NCBI GenBank assembly: GCA_905250025.1
Contig: CAJNOJ010000010.1
Coordinates: 372,001-436,000 of the forward strand
Direction of reading: 5' to 3'
DNA from: Adineta ricciae
Taxonomy: Eukaryota; Rotifera; Eurotatoria; Adinetida; Adinetidae
Length of the DNA: 64,000 nt
The translations under genes were made by a program, and so were the position numbers. The notes beneath the pieces were generated by a model. That model was not told where the DNA came from and did no database searches. It saw only the letters and a program-made list of their open reading frames with translations. This document shows, piece after piece, positions 12,592-24,624 of this stretch (its first letter is position 1; the number at the start of each line of letters is the position of its first letter).

Positions 12592-13265
12592 AATGGAAAT
12601 GTTACTGTGATCTAATAGCAACGTCGAAAGAAATTTGCCATAAGCGAATGAAACGCTTTCTTCTCTGATCGAATGAGAAGAGAAAAAAATACCGTTTTTT
12701 GCTTCTTGATTCAAAGTGAAAAGAGAACAATCAACTTTTGCAAAACTTCAAGTAGTTATTTATTCTGTAAAGGTACGTGATTATTCACACCTAAAAGTGT
12801 GAATACATAATGATCGATCTTCATCGTAATTTTCATTCGTACGAAGGAAAATACTGTATTTCTTTCGTAGCAAATGTATCAATAAATAAACCATTCAATC
12901 GGTTGGTTTTAAGAGAAGTTTCGGTTAAAAATAACAAAATTTACCTGTCACAGTGCTCTTTTGTTTGTAGTGCAAAGTAAACAGGCAGTGATTCTTATTG
13001 ACACGTTACAATTAAATCTCTCCTCGTGAATCAACAACTCATTAGACTAATTGTTCTTTGGCTATAATAGAAACAAGTTTTGAATACACTAGAACGCAAA
13101 TCAAACGTTCAATTGTTTTCTTTCGAAGTAATATCTTCAGTAACAAAGATTTCGAATAGATATATCCTAGCATTAGTGAGAAAATAAATGTTATCTTGCA
13201 GTTATAAAGACTGTTAGTGTCAAAGGAGAGTTAGATCAAAATCTTTCGTATAGATCCGCATTGAA
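12592..13265. other. Intergenic, no gene seen
   Basis: AT-rich gap between the TRA2 3' end and the CCDC33-like start, both on the minus strand. It presumably holds the TRA2 3' UTR and the CCDC33-like promoter. I see no coding signal or repeat. Confidence 0.45.
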
Positions 13266-14457
13266 TTAATTATGATTCCTTGTTCGGTATGGCTCTCTTA
13301 CAGCATGCCGATGGTGATCACCTACCCAAATAAACATATGCAAAGTTTGATTTTACGCACACATAAACCCTTACGATGTCGACTCGACGATCGACTTCGT
13401 GAACGTGATCTAAACATGATAGAGACCATGTGCGTTTCTATTATCGCAATGCCCATGAAAACAAACCGAAAGCGTTTTCTATCATGGTGATCCGATCGTC
13501 GATAGATTGTTGCTGATCGATCACTGGTCCGACGAACCGGTTGACCCATGTAAACGCCAGGAGCTTATATTCGTAAATAGAAGAGACAAATCGAGATTAA
13601 ATCAAAGAGAATTTACTCGGTTCATGCGCACATTTCGTCACTGAGAAGTCGATACGCACAGCACGACCATCAAACTTAATTGAGCGCATACTTTCCTTAG
13701 CCTGAAGAAACCGTACACATGACGAGTTCATACTTCGAGAAGTTAACTTCAATTACTCGTGTAGCTTCTTCGATAGTGTCGTAATAAACAAATCCAAAGC
13801 CACGAGATTTCGAAGTCTTCTTATCCATTATGATCTGCACATCTTTTACTTGACCGAAACGTCCAAAAGCATCTAGAACAAAACATTAGTTTTCAGTTTT
13901 TCGAAACCAAAAAGAATAGAACAACCTCGCAAACTGTTTTCAGTTGTCCGTGGACTTAGACCGAAAATGCCAAGTATGGAATTCGGCTCTGGGCCCGCTG
14001 ATTTGCCATGTTCTGTTAAATTTCGCGTCGATGCTGAGCTGAAAGGACTGACTCTTGATCGTTGAGCCGATCCGGAATGCGAACTGTTCAAGATAAACAA
14101 TACACAATTGATAGAGATAAATGATTATTTTCATGAGCAATTCGAACATGAAATTTGCACCAAGTTTCTTCAGTTGAAATAAAAACAATCAAAATGTGTA
14201 TTTTTTCTTTATCTAGAGACATCTATCTAATTCAAATGTCTTCTGAAATCTCGGATAAACCCTAATTTGTTAGAGGATTATCTAAAGTTTACACTTGCCG
14301 ATGTCGTGGTGAGCGCGACCGATCTCGTGGCAAGCTTGGTGAGCGTCTTCGTGTTCGCCTCGAACTTCGTTTATTGTGCGCAGGCTAAATTCAAACAATT
14401 ACAATCGCCTGCAAGCAATTTCCTATTCAAAAAAGTACTCACGTCACGGTCGCCCAT
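13266..14457 (-). CDS. Transformer-2 (TRA2) SR-like splicing factor
   Basis: Nuclear RNA-binding activator of exon inclusion. Exon 1 (ATG 14457) encodes only MGDRD. Exon 2 gives an RS domain (RSSRRTRRRSPSLPRDRSRS). The RRM follows, with RNP2 ILGIFGLS and RNP1 SRGFGFVYY, preceded by the TRA2-type lead PEPNSILG. The TRA2 linker is clear after splicing: HEPTPGVYMGQP, compare HTPTPGIYMGRP in vertebrates. A second RS stretch (RFRSRSRSRSSSRHR) follows. To keep frame, the intron at 14084-14298 must use a GC donor (CG|GCAAGT). The end is ambiguous: splicing a last ~53 bp intron with GTAAGG donor gives the stop at 13266, while retaining it stops at 13322. TRA2 genes commonly autoregulate by alternative splicing. 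Confidence 0.88.
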
Positions 14458-14704
14458 CTTGCCTAGACACAACAATCCCCTTGAAGGTAAAAATAAAGCA
14501 TATTTATACACATAAGTATGTACAGTATCGTGATAAGGAACGCTTCTTCTTTTACAGCGACATGGATTCTGATTGGTAGGCAGAATATGACGATCATGTG
14601 AATTCATTGCTTGCTTTACTTGTGTGTATTCTAATTTGTTTAAGAAGGAAGAAAGCGCTGTCGACTATTTTTTTATATTATCGAGCGAGTTTTGTTTTGT
14701 TCGA

Positions 14705-16761
14705 ATGATGAAATTTCGAATAAAATGTCATGATCAAACACAATCAACCGTATTCGACGGTATTAAAGAAGACTCGTCCGTGAATGATTTGAAAAAACAA
14801 CTAACAAAACAATTTTCATCCTTGAACAATTTTCAATTCCATCTGTCATTAAATGGAAAAGGTGCACTAGATGACGAGCAAACAATATCTCAATCAGGTC
14901 TGGTGAATGGTGATACAATTTACATTTTAAATGATAATCCTGATGATCATGCCATCATATTACCACTAGTACCATGGACGGATCAACCATTAACCTTAGA
15001 TGAAGTACGAGATTCGCACACATATCCCGTATTAGTATACCGACTGATTGAAGACTCGCAGCCTGAAACGGATTTTGATTATTTGATCATCGTCCTTCAT
15101 GCTTTAATGTTGGAATGCGGTTTTCAAATGGTAAAATGATACTTCTGAGAATCTATTTCAAAGTTGTTTCATTTGTTTCAGGACACGGAAAATAATTACA
15201 ATATCAAAAGCGCTCGAAAATCATCGACATTCTATGTTATCCGTTATCGACATAAACTGTGTGATGAAGAACGTACTCGATGTTCACTAGCACTGATGAA
15301 AACCGATACGTTAGTGACAATTGACGGTGAGAAAATTTTCTAAATTCACTCTGGATCTTTAAACATTCTCATTTTCGTCTTTCTAGGTGTAGTCAATGCG
15401 ATTTCACAAGCATGCGGGAAGTTATCACTGAATATTGGAGATTATTTACAAATGCACAAAGCAGGTAAAGCACAAAGAGAATGAATCTGATTTTGTTATT
15501 GAGAGAATGATTAAGAAAATCAGACACGTATTTCGCTCGATTGTTTTGTGAAATTTACCAATGTTACCTGTATTCTGATAGTCATAAATATGAATCTAGC
15601 TAGACAGAAGTGTGTGTTATACTTGAGTACCTGACTTGTGATGAAAGTACATTTTGAATTGATGATTTTCTAATGCAAAATATATTTCAGGAACATCTTC
15701 AACTACCACCCTTCCTTATCGTGAACTTCGTACACTGTCGCGAATATTCAAAGATAATATAGCAAATCGGTTACTGTGCAAATTGCTGGAACGTAAGTCT
15801 CGAATTCGAATAATATTCGTGTTTAATTTCATGGAAATCATTTTAGAATCAAGACAATGTTCAACTGCAACGTTAGTTGGTTTACCAAATGAAATCAAAG
15901 TAATACTGAATTTCCGGAAAGTTCATGTCTAGAAAAAAAACTCTTTTTTCTCTAGCTTCGTCTGGCGAAATATCTTCCTATCAAGTCGATCTGTATGCTT
16001 CAACTAACGTGTCGTGATATTCATCATACTTTAAATGATAATCTTCTTTGGCATGATTTATGTGTTCGAGATTTTGATAAAGCTGGTAAAACAAAACTCT
16101 TAAATTGTTCGCTTTCAAATCAATAAACCCTTCGATTTCGATTCTTTAGCAATAACAGCAACTTCGAATACAATAGAAAATTGCTCAAACGAAAAGAACT
16201 GGCACAAACTCTACGGAATAATCTACGCTCAAAAACAAGCTTCGTTACGCTATCAAACTAAATCATCGCCATATTTCCACACGGCATTTCTTTCAATAGC
16301 TCCACCCACCCATCGAGTTCTTTTCCCGGATCCAAGCAATGCTGGACCTGCCGGTTTTCATCCATTTCCACCAGCCATTTATCGACCTATCCCATCCGGC
16401 ATATTTCGTAAGTAATGTTTGAGAGTTTGCCGAATGCTTGCGAACTTTTGCACACGCCCGTAGAATCCTCCGATAGAGCGAAAAATCACGACTCATTCTG
16501 CTTTTGTTTTTCTAAACCTAAAAGGCATGTGCTCAGCGAATACACCGCAGACTCAGACAACACTACAGCAGCAAGTGCAACATCATCTGTATTGTCAGCC
16601 AGTTTTTGGCCTAAAATGGGTCGTGATTTTTGCAGGTACACGCTTGATTACTCACAGATTCTAGCTAGAACATTCGCATTTTATCTTTCTTTTCATTTCT
16701 TTTATAAGCTGCTACTATGATTCCATTACCACCCTGTTTCCATCACGTTTGGCTTGGTTAA
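14705..16761 (+). CDS. FBXO7-like F-box protein (ubiquitin-like, FP and F-box domains)
   Basis: Substrate adaptor of SCF ubiquitin ligases, related to vertebrate FBXO7/PARK15 and fly nutcracker. Start MMKFRIKC at 14705; about eight introns. Order: N-terminal ubiquitin-like domain (about 14705-14940, ending in SGLVNGDTIYILND), then an FP/PI31-like domain with LIIVLHALMLECGFQM and SARKSSTFYVIRYRHKLC. The F-box is at about 15880-16075 (LVGLPNEIKLRLAKYLPIKS, LTCRDIHHTLNDNLLWHDL). A proline-rich tail follows (FHPFPPAIYRPIP). The order and motifs match FBXO7 closely. One intron (about 15465-15690) is longer than the rest. The last two exons were joined only on splice consensus and encode an unconvincing Gln-rich tail, so the 3' end at 16761 is uncertain. 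Confidence 0.82.
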
Positions 16762-18007
16762 AACTTCGTTTATTAGTTCTTCTGTTCTCATTTAATCCTT
16801 ATTGTTAGATTATCATATATTTTGTGCTTCGTTTGTTTTCTTTGGCGCTGTATATAGATATATTCTAATGACGGTCTCTCTAGTGCATCTCACTTAACAT
16901 GATCATTTCTGTTTTTTGATGTGTAATTACGGTGTGTGTGTGTGTGTGTATTCGTTTGTTGTTATCGAACGTTTTCGAAAAATATATGTATCTGTGTGAG
17001 TGTGTGTCATAACTAGTGATTTACAACTCCTCTATTCTTCGTTTTTGTTTTGTATGAAAAACCTCTTGATCATCTTCAAGATGAGAAATGAGATTAGTAG
17101 TTTCTACACTGTTTTTTTTATATATTATTGTATCATTGTGAAATAGTAATTTACAAGAAACTAACACCAATAAGCTTAGCATTATGATGATTTACTACGC
17201 TTATATTTTTTCCTTCTTTCTAACATATAACATGATCAATAGATTCTATTGCTTTCGTATTTAGACTTCCATTCTACAAAACTTATTCTAGAGCGTTGAT
17301 TCATATTTGTTCTTGTATCCATAGTCGTTCTTTATGATACATGTATGAACATATGATGGTTTTCTTTCGTTTGATTTTGTTTTCGTATACGTACGTGCTA
17401 TAGATTTCTTTCACAGGTATATCTTTAAGCAAACAAACTAGTTTTATGTATACCCGTTCGTTCCTGTTTGCTTTTTTTCACGTGAAACCATCTATTATTA
17501 AAGGAAAATATATATCATGCATTACTCAAGTAATCTTGCTGGATTTTTTTATTTCGAAAAAGAGATTATCATCAAGTCATTAAGCGAAATCAAACTGTTT
17601 TTCTTCTTCTAGTTCACAATGATATTCGTCAACATGAATAACTGTCCGACATGATACTTTCGAAGGTATTTTGTTGCTTGATAACTATATCTGATAAAAT
17701 TTGAAATAAAATTCATGTCGAATCGACCGTAAGTGATTGTGATACTTGTGTTACTATTGTAAGAAAATAGCAATGAGTATATATTTTGTTTCTCGCTTGT
17801 GTCGAATGTTACATTAGTAAAGGAAGGTTATGAGAAAGACGAAAGAGACAATGTAAGCATAGAAATACAAGAATAACAACAATAATATTTGAGAAAAGAG
17901 CTAATGAGCAGAAAACTAAAAACAACAACGAAAGAAAATGAGAAGTATCTTGATTGATTATTTAGTTTTCTAATTTCAATGTACAGAGAAAACGTATTGA
18001 TAATAGT
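16762..18007. other. Convergent intergenic/3' UTR region
   Basis: About 1.2 kb between convergent genes (FBXO7-like and hnRNP K). It is strongly AT-rich with several TGTGTG tracts and T-runs. No coding frame is visible. It probably consists of the two 3' UTRs. Confidence 0.5.
16932..16949. repeat. (GT)n microsatellite
   Basis: Uninterrupted GT dinucleotide tract of about nine units in the 3' region of the FBXO7-like gene. Confidence 0.85.
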
Positions 18008-19294
18008 CTAGTTTCCATTCCACAAACCGGATTCTTTCACGGCCATTTGAAGAAGATACTGAGCTTGACTTATTTGCTGAGGTGTACCTTCTATAGATAT
18101 GATTCGATCGTCAGAACCAGGAGCGGGATCGTCAATACGAATGACAGTACCCGATGTACGACGTATGTGTGCTATTTTAGTACCACGAGGGCCGATGATA
18201 CAACTAGAAAAATGATTAGGAATAGTCACTTGAGTCATCTGAATTTGTGGAGGACCATAATTAGGATTAGGTCCAACACCTAACGAAGGTGGCAAGTGAT
18301 TATAGTTATCCATTGGTCCACTGGGGTAATCCATATGATTACCATACGATGGTCCGTTAAAGTTTCCGTGATCATGCGGTCCATGATATGATGGTGGTGG
18401 TGGGGGTGGGGGTGGGTGTAGTGACGCATGTGGTAATGGTGGACCGTTCATTGGATTGCCACCACCTCCACTTTGATTCATCAGTCCTGCAAAATTACCG
18501 TCAGAGAAACCACCTAGATTATAAACGATTTTATGATTTAAAAGTTAACAATATTTTCATTTACGAACCGTATTCAGCCGAAAGACTAACATCGAAATTA
18601 ATCGGATCATACAGAGACATTTGTGTGCGTACTGGTGCTTCTTCAAGAATGGTAAATACTTCTCGCAGACAACTTTCTACATCGTCGATGCGACCACGTA
18701 ATGCGGCAACACGTTCAGTGGAAAGCGGTAAACACACACCAAAAATTTTCATGCCCACGTTATATCGTGTTCGTAGTTCTCGAAGTCGTTCACCAGACTT
18801 TCCTATTTGAAAACAAATATTCCTTTCGTTTACAATCCTTACAATCGAATACACTTACCAATCAATGCTCCTGCTTGATTCTTATGCACGAGCAGACGTA
18901 TTTCGCTTTGATCATTTTGCATACGTTGACTATCTTTCAAGATTGGCAACATATCAACGATAGCTGACATACATAATTCATAATCACCTTGCAAAGATAG
19001 AACACGTTCTGGTCCCTGAAACAGACAACGAAAGTTAGGAGAATATTTTTGTTTTTCGAGGATACGTACATCACAGTCAGGAATTTGAATAACAATTTTA
19101 TGTTTCTGACGAAGCAATTGAATATTTGAACCTCGTTTACCAATGATTGCTCCTGCATCTCGACTGTACACTAAAAACCGTGCATTTAAATGTTCATGTT
19201 CGCGACTACGTTTTAATCCATTGTTTGAATTATGTCCATTTGTATTTTCTTGAGTATTGTTTTCGTTTTCAGTTTTGTTCGTCTGTTCACTCAT
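18008..19294 (-). CDS. hnRNP K-like triple-KH RNA-binding protein
   Basis: Poly(C)-binding RNA/DNA protein acting in nuclear and cytoplasmic RNA control. ATG at 19294, stop at 18008. Three KH domains are seen. KH1 is FLVYSRDAGAIIGKRGSNIQ with GPERVLSLQGD. KH2 is IRLLVHKNQAGALIGKSGERL with the hnRNP K-type FGVCLPLSTERV. KH3 is QVTIPNHFSSCIIGPRGTKI with RISGT-like IRRTSGTVIRID. The GXXG loops are GKRG, GKSG and GPRG. Between KH2 and KH3 lies a Gly/Pro/His-rich linker with an eight-proline run. The position of the long linker and the KH3-terminal ending (YLLQMAVKESG) match hnRNP K rather than PCBP1-4. Introns are short; one splits KH2 inside the GXXG loop. Confidence 0.93.
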
Positions 19295-20914
19295 TACTAG
19301 ACGGATTTAAAAAGGGAAGAATGGAGTAGAGAAAGTGATTGCTCAAATAACTGACTGCTTGACTGATTAATCTAAAATATCGAAAGTAAGTAAATAAGAG
19401 TCGATTGAAGAAAAAGCAATCAGATAAAATTCAAATCAATGAGGGACAGTGAATGTTATTCGATCATTAATCATTGACCATTTGAATATATTAAATGCAT
19501 TTATGCATTTTTATTTCTCGCCCGTTTTTTTTTATATCCTATTTCAATATAAACTACGCTCGTTCAGTCAGTGTCACTCACTTATTCTTATTCACTGACA
19601 ACACTTTGTATTGGCCTGTAGAATAACCAATGGAATAATGGCGCATATTTTTCGAAATCGGAACACTACTACTAATGCGCAAAAATAACTGTAAAAAGTT
19701 TGTGTTTAGTTATTCAAGTTACAGAATCTTCCATTCACTCGAAAGAAGTAATTCTTGTATATGAACATCAATTTCCGGTTACGAGACGCGTTTATACTCC
19801 AACGTTGGCGATGTAAATGGAACGTGTAGTAGTTAATTGTGGTAACAATTGCAACATTATGTATTGATAATTAAATTCTCGTTTATTATTACTTTGATAT
19901 CCATGACGTCTCTCTTCTTTTCTTCGTGTCGGTATCGTTACATCGGAGTATTCCCACAGTTCTCTCAACAGAGACAACTAGAGCGATTGTTATATCGATT
20001 CAATCAATTGATGAAATCTCATCTCGTATAAACACACACTCCTCCCATTCTTCAGTCACAGTTATCCAACCGTTCGTTCGTTCGTTCTGGTGGAGCGTGA
20101 GTTTATATATTTGATATCATCATATGAATAACAACAATTAAAAGATTTCATCGTATTAGATTTCAATATTTCAGGTGAAGCAAATCAAGAATTTCTATTA
20201 TCTGACTAAATGACATTTTCTTCTCTCATTTGAATCAAAGATATTTCCTTCGTCCCAGATGGTTAACACAAGGAAAAAGAAGAACAACAACAACATAGAA
20301 AAACGTCGGCGCAACCGGTTCGATTAGCAAGAAAGCTTTGACATTTGACGTTCATCATCTGTTATTTCAATCAATAAAGATCAGAGATACCTAAAGCAAG
20401 CATCATCATCTCTTGCGCCTCATTTTCACCTCGAACAAGAAAGCGACAAAAATTACTTTCTCTGTTCTTGTTCCACATCATTGCTACACAGAAGAAATCC
20501 ATTGAGATTAAATCAATAACATCTGAATTTCACTTGAGCACTTGCTTCGACGTCTTCTCCACGAATATTGTATATAGGAAAAGATATTGATTAAACAAAT
20601 AGAGCAACGATGATGATTCCGATATGTGTCTCCATAAAGTGCTCTTCGCAAATGATAGCAGGGGTGTAAATAATGCAAACGGCTTTTTCGTCCATCTGGA
20701 CACCATTGCACTCGTGTGCATAGAGTTAATTAGGGCAAAAAAACCGATTGACGACTCACTAAGTTCAATAAGCCGGAAATGTAAACAAGAAGAAGACGAC
20801 GACATTAATGCCGTAGGAGAGAATTTGTTTTGTCGTCCTTTTTCCTTTAGCAATCGTTTATGTTTATTTATACAGCAACAAAAAAAAAGAGAGAAAAGAA
20901 AAGAAAGAAAAACT
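19295..20914. other. Intergenic, no gene seen
   Basis: About 1.6 kb upstream of hnRNP K and downstream of Meox, with both genes on the minus strand. Frames here are short and without family resemblance. The part next to 20880-20914 is a purine-rich A/G tract. I see no repeat pair or RNA gene. Confidence 0.45.
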
Positions 20915-21911
20915 CTAGTGGCTAGCAATGCTTTCGTCATCCTCGGAGTCTCCATCTTGTTCTTCATTTGGTGAATGATAACACGTTTTTTGATTGACTT
21001 TATCTATTTTAGCTAAGACAGCTCCGCGTACACGTTTGAATTTCATACGACGGTTTTGGAACCATACCTGAAAAACGAATAACTAGCTTTTCAGACAACG
21101 AAGGAGTCTCCTCTGTCATTTACCTTCACTTGTCGTTCAGTTAAACTAAGTGCAACAGCAATTTCGTAGCGACGTAAACGTGTTAAATAGTTGTGCTTCA
21201 AAAACTCACGTTCTAATTCACGAATTTGATTTTTTGTAAATGCCGTACGTTCTTTGCGCGGCTTTGAATTGACAGGAACTGACTGAGCTGGACTAACACC
21301 ATTATTCATCGACAATGATTCATTCGATGATGAAGCTAAATGAACATGATAAAACAAAGTTTTATTTCAAAGAGAATTGTCATGATCGGGTACAAACCAC
21401 CAGACGAAGATGCTTTTGGGCTTAGTCGTATTGTTGATGAAAGATCAGTTAAGTTTGCATTTTTATTATTTATTTGTTTGTAATTGTTTGGCGACATCAA
21501 TTGAGGTGATGTCGTACCTAGCGGAGGATTGTCACTAAATAGATGATGATGATGATTGTGCGCTTGTTCACAATTGAAATTGAAATTAAAATAGGCTGCT
21601 ACTGTCGCTTTTGTCGATGCTGATGTATTTGTTTTATAATCAAGATCGGTCGTTGAACTCGATTGTTGAGGATTGTACGTAACATACGGATTACTATGAT
21701 AATCAAATGTCGAATCATATTTTGAAGATGCTGGCGGAGGTGCAGTCGCATGTGTGGGTGGTGGAAACCAGCAATCACTCTGGCTTGAATAAGTACCTGT
21801 TGGATGATGATAAGGACGCATGGGATATGCTGGTGGAAAACGAGAGTAATCCATAGGTGAATAATGTTGTATATGAGAAGAAAATGCATGCAAACGTTGT
21901 TGTTCTTCCAT
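20915..21911 (-). CDS. Mox/Meox-family homeodomain transcription factor
   Basis: Sequence-specific DNA-binding developmental regulator. The first ATG is at 21911; the longer frame above it begins with GTG, and an upstream exon is possible. The N-terminal part is Tyr/Pro/His-rich with a HNHHHH run, a feature shared with vertebrate MEOX proteins. The homeodomain is spread over two exons: [54 protein letters not shown]. The Mox-diagnostic arm RKERTAFTK and [14 protein letters not shown] are essentially intact. The intron falls between homeodomain positions 46 and 47. Position 56 is Phe where vertebrate MEOX has Trp; W48, F49, N51 and R53 are kept. The C-terminus is short and acidic ([12 protein letters not shown]). 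Confidence 0.9.
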
Positions 21912-22964
21912 TCTAATTTCAAAAGGAAATCTGTGCACAGGTTTTTCTTGAATCGATGCTGATGCTCACCTGATTTGAATGGTAATGATTAATCAGCAAC
22001 GAAGAGATGTGTGGATGTGAAAAAAATAATTAGCAGAAATTGATCGTAGAAATAGTGGAAGAAGAAGTCAGTCAATTCTCGCTTTCATCTCCTTTTGGTT
22101 CGATCGTTAGCGAAAAGGGAGAAGGGAGAGAGGAAGAAGAAGAAGAAGAAAATATCAATCTTTATCTCTATCTATTTTTCCTATTGGTTTACATATCCGA
22201 CATGAAACCAATCGATGATTTTTCTTGCGTCAAAAGAGATATGATAAACGTCAAACAGCATGTAACATTCAGGATCAAGCCACTTGAAAACTTATTGAAA
22301 CAAATTCTTGTTTAAAAATGAGCAAACTCATATATGCTTGAGAAGAAAGATATGTATTGTTGATCTTCTTTCATCTTTTTCTCTTTAAGAACAAACCTGA
22401 TCAAATAAAAAAAGTCGTTGCATATTGTACACAATCAACATAATGTTTCCATCAAGATTTATAGGTCACAGAGAAAACCTATTCGCGAAACGAGTGTGCC
22501 AATTAGTGGAGGAGAGAAAGGATCTTTGGATTATTACTCAAGACTGAGATAATATGTGTTAATTCATATTATATAATGTAGTATATTTGGTTACTCTGAC
22601 TGAAAAAACAATGATTTTGCTTAGATTAAATAAAAATAGACAGATGTCTATGACATTATGTGGAAAATTTCCTTGACGAAGAGAATATTATAGCAGATAT
22701 AATTCCGAATTCGAACAACATAAGCGTTTTTCTCTAGTATATTTGCAATCATGTGTTATTGATATCAATCTTTGTACAGCTGAGTTTGAGATTCGGAGAT
22801 CTTAAGAGGTTGTATTTTCTATCGAATCAGTTATGTTCTTCTCGCTTCGAATACAGAAAACTTTTGTTGTGTATTTGAGAATCGTTAGAGATTATCTGAA
22901 CATTTTAACATAATTTATTTGAATAAGAACTTTTTCTTTCTGGTGTACAAATAGAAAACAATGA
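21912..22964. other. Intergenic, Meox upstream region
   Basis: About 1 kb between the Meox start and the MED10 stop. It contains a purine-rich GAAGAAGAAG tract near 22130-22150 and is otherwise AT-rich. No coding signal is seen. It may hold Meox promoter elements, but I cannot name specific sites. Confidence 0.45.
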
Positions 22965-23425
22965 TCACTGCTCAACAGAAGATGATTTGCTTTTCCATAG
23001 ACGATATTGAGCCATCTGTGTTGGAAATTGCGAACTCAACTCCACTGCTAATGTATCGGCGAATTTGGCAAGTGTTTCATTCTTGCCATTGATATCTTCA
23101 TTCCGTTCAAGTGTTCGTTGTAAGCAATCACGTGTGAACATCTGTGGGTTTTTCAAGTCATCAACATAACTAAAACAAATAAATACGATTTTCCCACGAA
23201 GACTATTGATCTGATTTACTTGAGTAATTGTTCTGGAATTTGTACATTGTCAAATTGGCCTTTCATTTGATCAATCTCTTTCAACAAACCGATAATTTCA
23301 TTGAGAACTTGATCAACACGCGGTTGAGATTGGGCTTGAAAGTCTGTCACAGTCACGTATAAAGTCCACGTTTTCTCAATTAGATATTCTAATTCTGTTG
23401 ATAATTTGGACAAAGGATCACTCAT
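22965..23425 (-). CDS. MED10: Mediator complex subunit 10
   Basis: Small subunit of the Mediator middle module, linking transcription activators to RNA polymerase II in the nucleus. Start 23425, TGA at 22965-22967, two exons, about 132 residues, as expected for the family. The family pattern is clear: an N-terminal helix (LEYLIEKTWTLYVTVTDFQ, matching the VENIRQLGIIVSDFQ segment of animal MED10), then QIPEQLLKYVDDLKNPQMFT, followed by RDCLQRTLERNEDINGK and LSSQFPTQMAQYR. Compare NPQLYTKECLERALAKNE and FPEDMAKYR in human MED10. The tail after YR is short. The identification rests on the whole-length pattern. Confidence 0.92.
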
Positions 23426-23699
23426 GTTTATTTCTTACAATATCCTGAGCGTCTACGAACGAGCCAGTGAATGAGACAAGTCAAGTCAGTTCATTCATTC
23501 TTTCTATTCGAAAAGAGAATGGTCGATTCTTCGAGCAAATGATGTTTAGTAATTAAAAGAGGGCGCTCTTTATCGTTCTTCTTGAGAACATTGTTTTTTA
23601 TGATTCAACTGTGAAATTGGTTTGAATATGAAATTCATTTATTTTATTCGAACAGATAGTTCATCACGATAGAAAAAGAAAATATGTTGATATTCTTGT

Positions 23700-23954
23700 T
23701 TATTTTTCCCAAGCAAATTGATCGCAGATACATCCTGCTGGTTTTTCACATTTTTTCAAGAACCATCCACTAGCACGACACCACCACCATTTTGTACAAC
23801 TAAGTGTACATTCTGGATCAATGCCACCACGTTTGACATTTTCCATTTCATCATTACTGTCATCTTCGGTATTGAAGTTCATTGGTTTCGCATGAAAACC
23901 AACAATAAAAACCAAAGCGATGAATAACAAAACAAAGTATACTTGCATTTTCAT
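23700..23954 (-). CDS. Secreted cysteine-rich peptide precursor, 84 residues
   Basis: A single-exon frame with the layout of a secreted peptide precursor. It has an N-terminal signal sequence (VYFVLLFIALVFIVGFHA), an acidic propeptide (NTEDDSNDEMENV), a dibasic KR site, and a mature part of about 42 residues with six cysteines. Cysteine spacing is C-x3-C-x5-C-x9-C-x5-C-x-C, with a WWW run between the second and third. The CxxxC and final CxC are reminiscent of CS-alpha/beta folds, but the full spacing does not match a family I know. Antimicrobial, hormone-like or other roles are all possible; no function is assigned. The alternative start is MQV, two codons downstream. Confidence 0.7.
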   Translation of the reverse strand: MKMQVYFVLLFIALVFIVGFHAKPMNFNTEDDSNDEMENVKRGGIDPECTLSCTKWWWCRASGWFLKKCEKPAGCICDQFAWEK

Positions 23955-24427
23955 GATAATGATCGATTCAAAGGGTATGAATAGTTAATAATATCCAACA
24001 ACTGTAGGGAGAAGATATGATCTAAACTTCGCATTTTACTCTCGTACCTTTTATACTCCCGAAAACTTGTTATTTTTACATACGGATGTCAAAGAAATAA
24101 TTTCATATTTATGAATACAACTACTTTTTATCGTTGCTCCAAATAAATATATTCATGAGAATAAAACATCTTGATATTTCATTCCAGACGATTTATGACC
24201 GATTAGTTAATTTTCGACGAACTTTTGACAGTTATTAACATTTTACGAGCAGATCTGCGAAACGCAAATGATTCTGTTATATGAATGTTTTAGAAATACT
24301 TGAAAATTTTTTTATCAATAATCGACTGTCAAGGAGTACAAGTCTAAAATTTGTTTTCTTATGTATAGTTCGTACTTGTTGAAACCATGACTATACTGAA
24401 TCTTACCTAATTTGAGGGAGAAACTTA
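23955..24427. other. Intergenic, no gene seen
   Basis: AT-rich upstream region of the cysteine-rich peptide, up to the left end of the transposon. No coding signal. The last two bases (24426-24427, TA) are the left copy of the transposon target duplication. Confidence 0.45.
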
Positions 24428-24624
24428 ACCTCTGTTGCAAAAGTCTTTACACAAGATATATGTCCATTTTGCCATCACCAGGCAACAATTTGCGAATATG
24501 AAAACCAATCAGTTAGAATCAGCATTTGTTGCTCTTTCTAATCGTATGTTCAGAATTCTTTTCGGAAGTAGAATCGATTTCTCGAAGTCAAATCTTTGTT
24601 AGGGACTAAAATTATATTTGTACA
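24428..24624 (+). repeat. Left terminal inverted repeat, 197 bp
   Basis: This arm pairs with 25181-25377 on the opposite strand. The inner edge ends in ATTTGTACA. It is preceded by TA. Confidence 0.85.

Noticed and set aside
18388..18420. G-rich GGTGGGGGTGGG tract that could suggest telomere-like or G-quadruplex repeats
   Set aside because: On the minus strand it encodes the proline run in the hnRNP K linker, in frame with the KH domains; coding use explains it.
20530..20974. Overlapping 145- and 116-residue frames on both strands between Meox and hnRNP K
   Set aside because: They overlap the Meox last exon or purine-rich low-complexity sequence and show no domain; likely chance.
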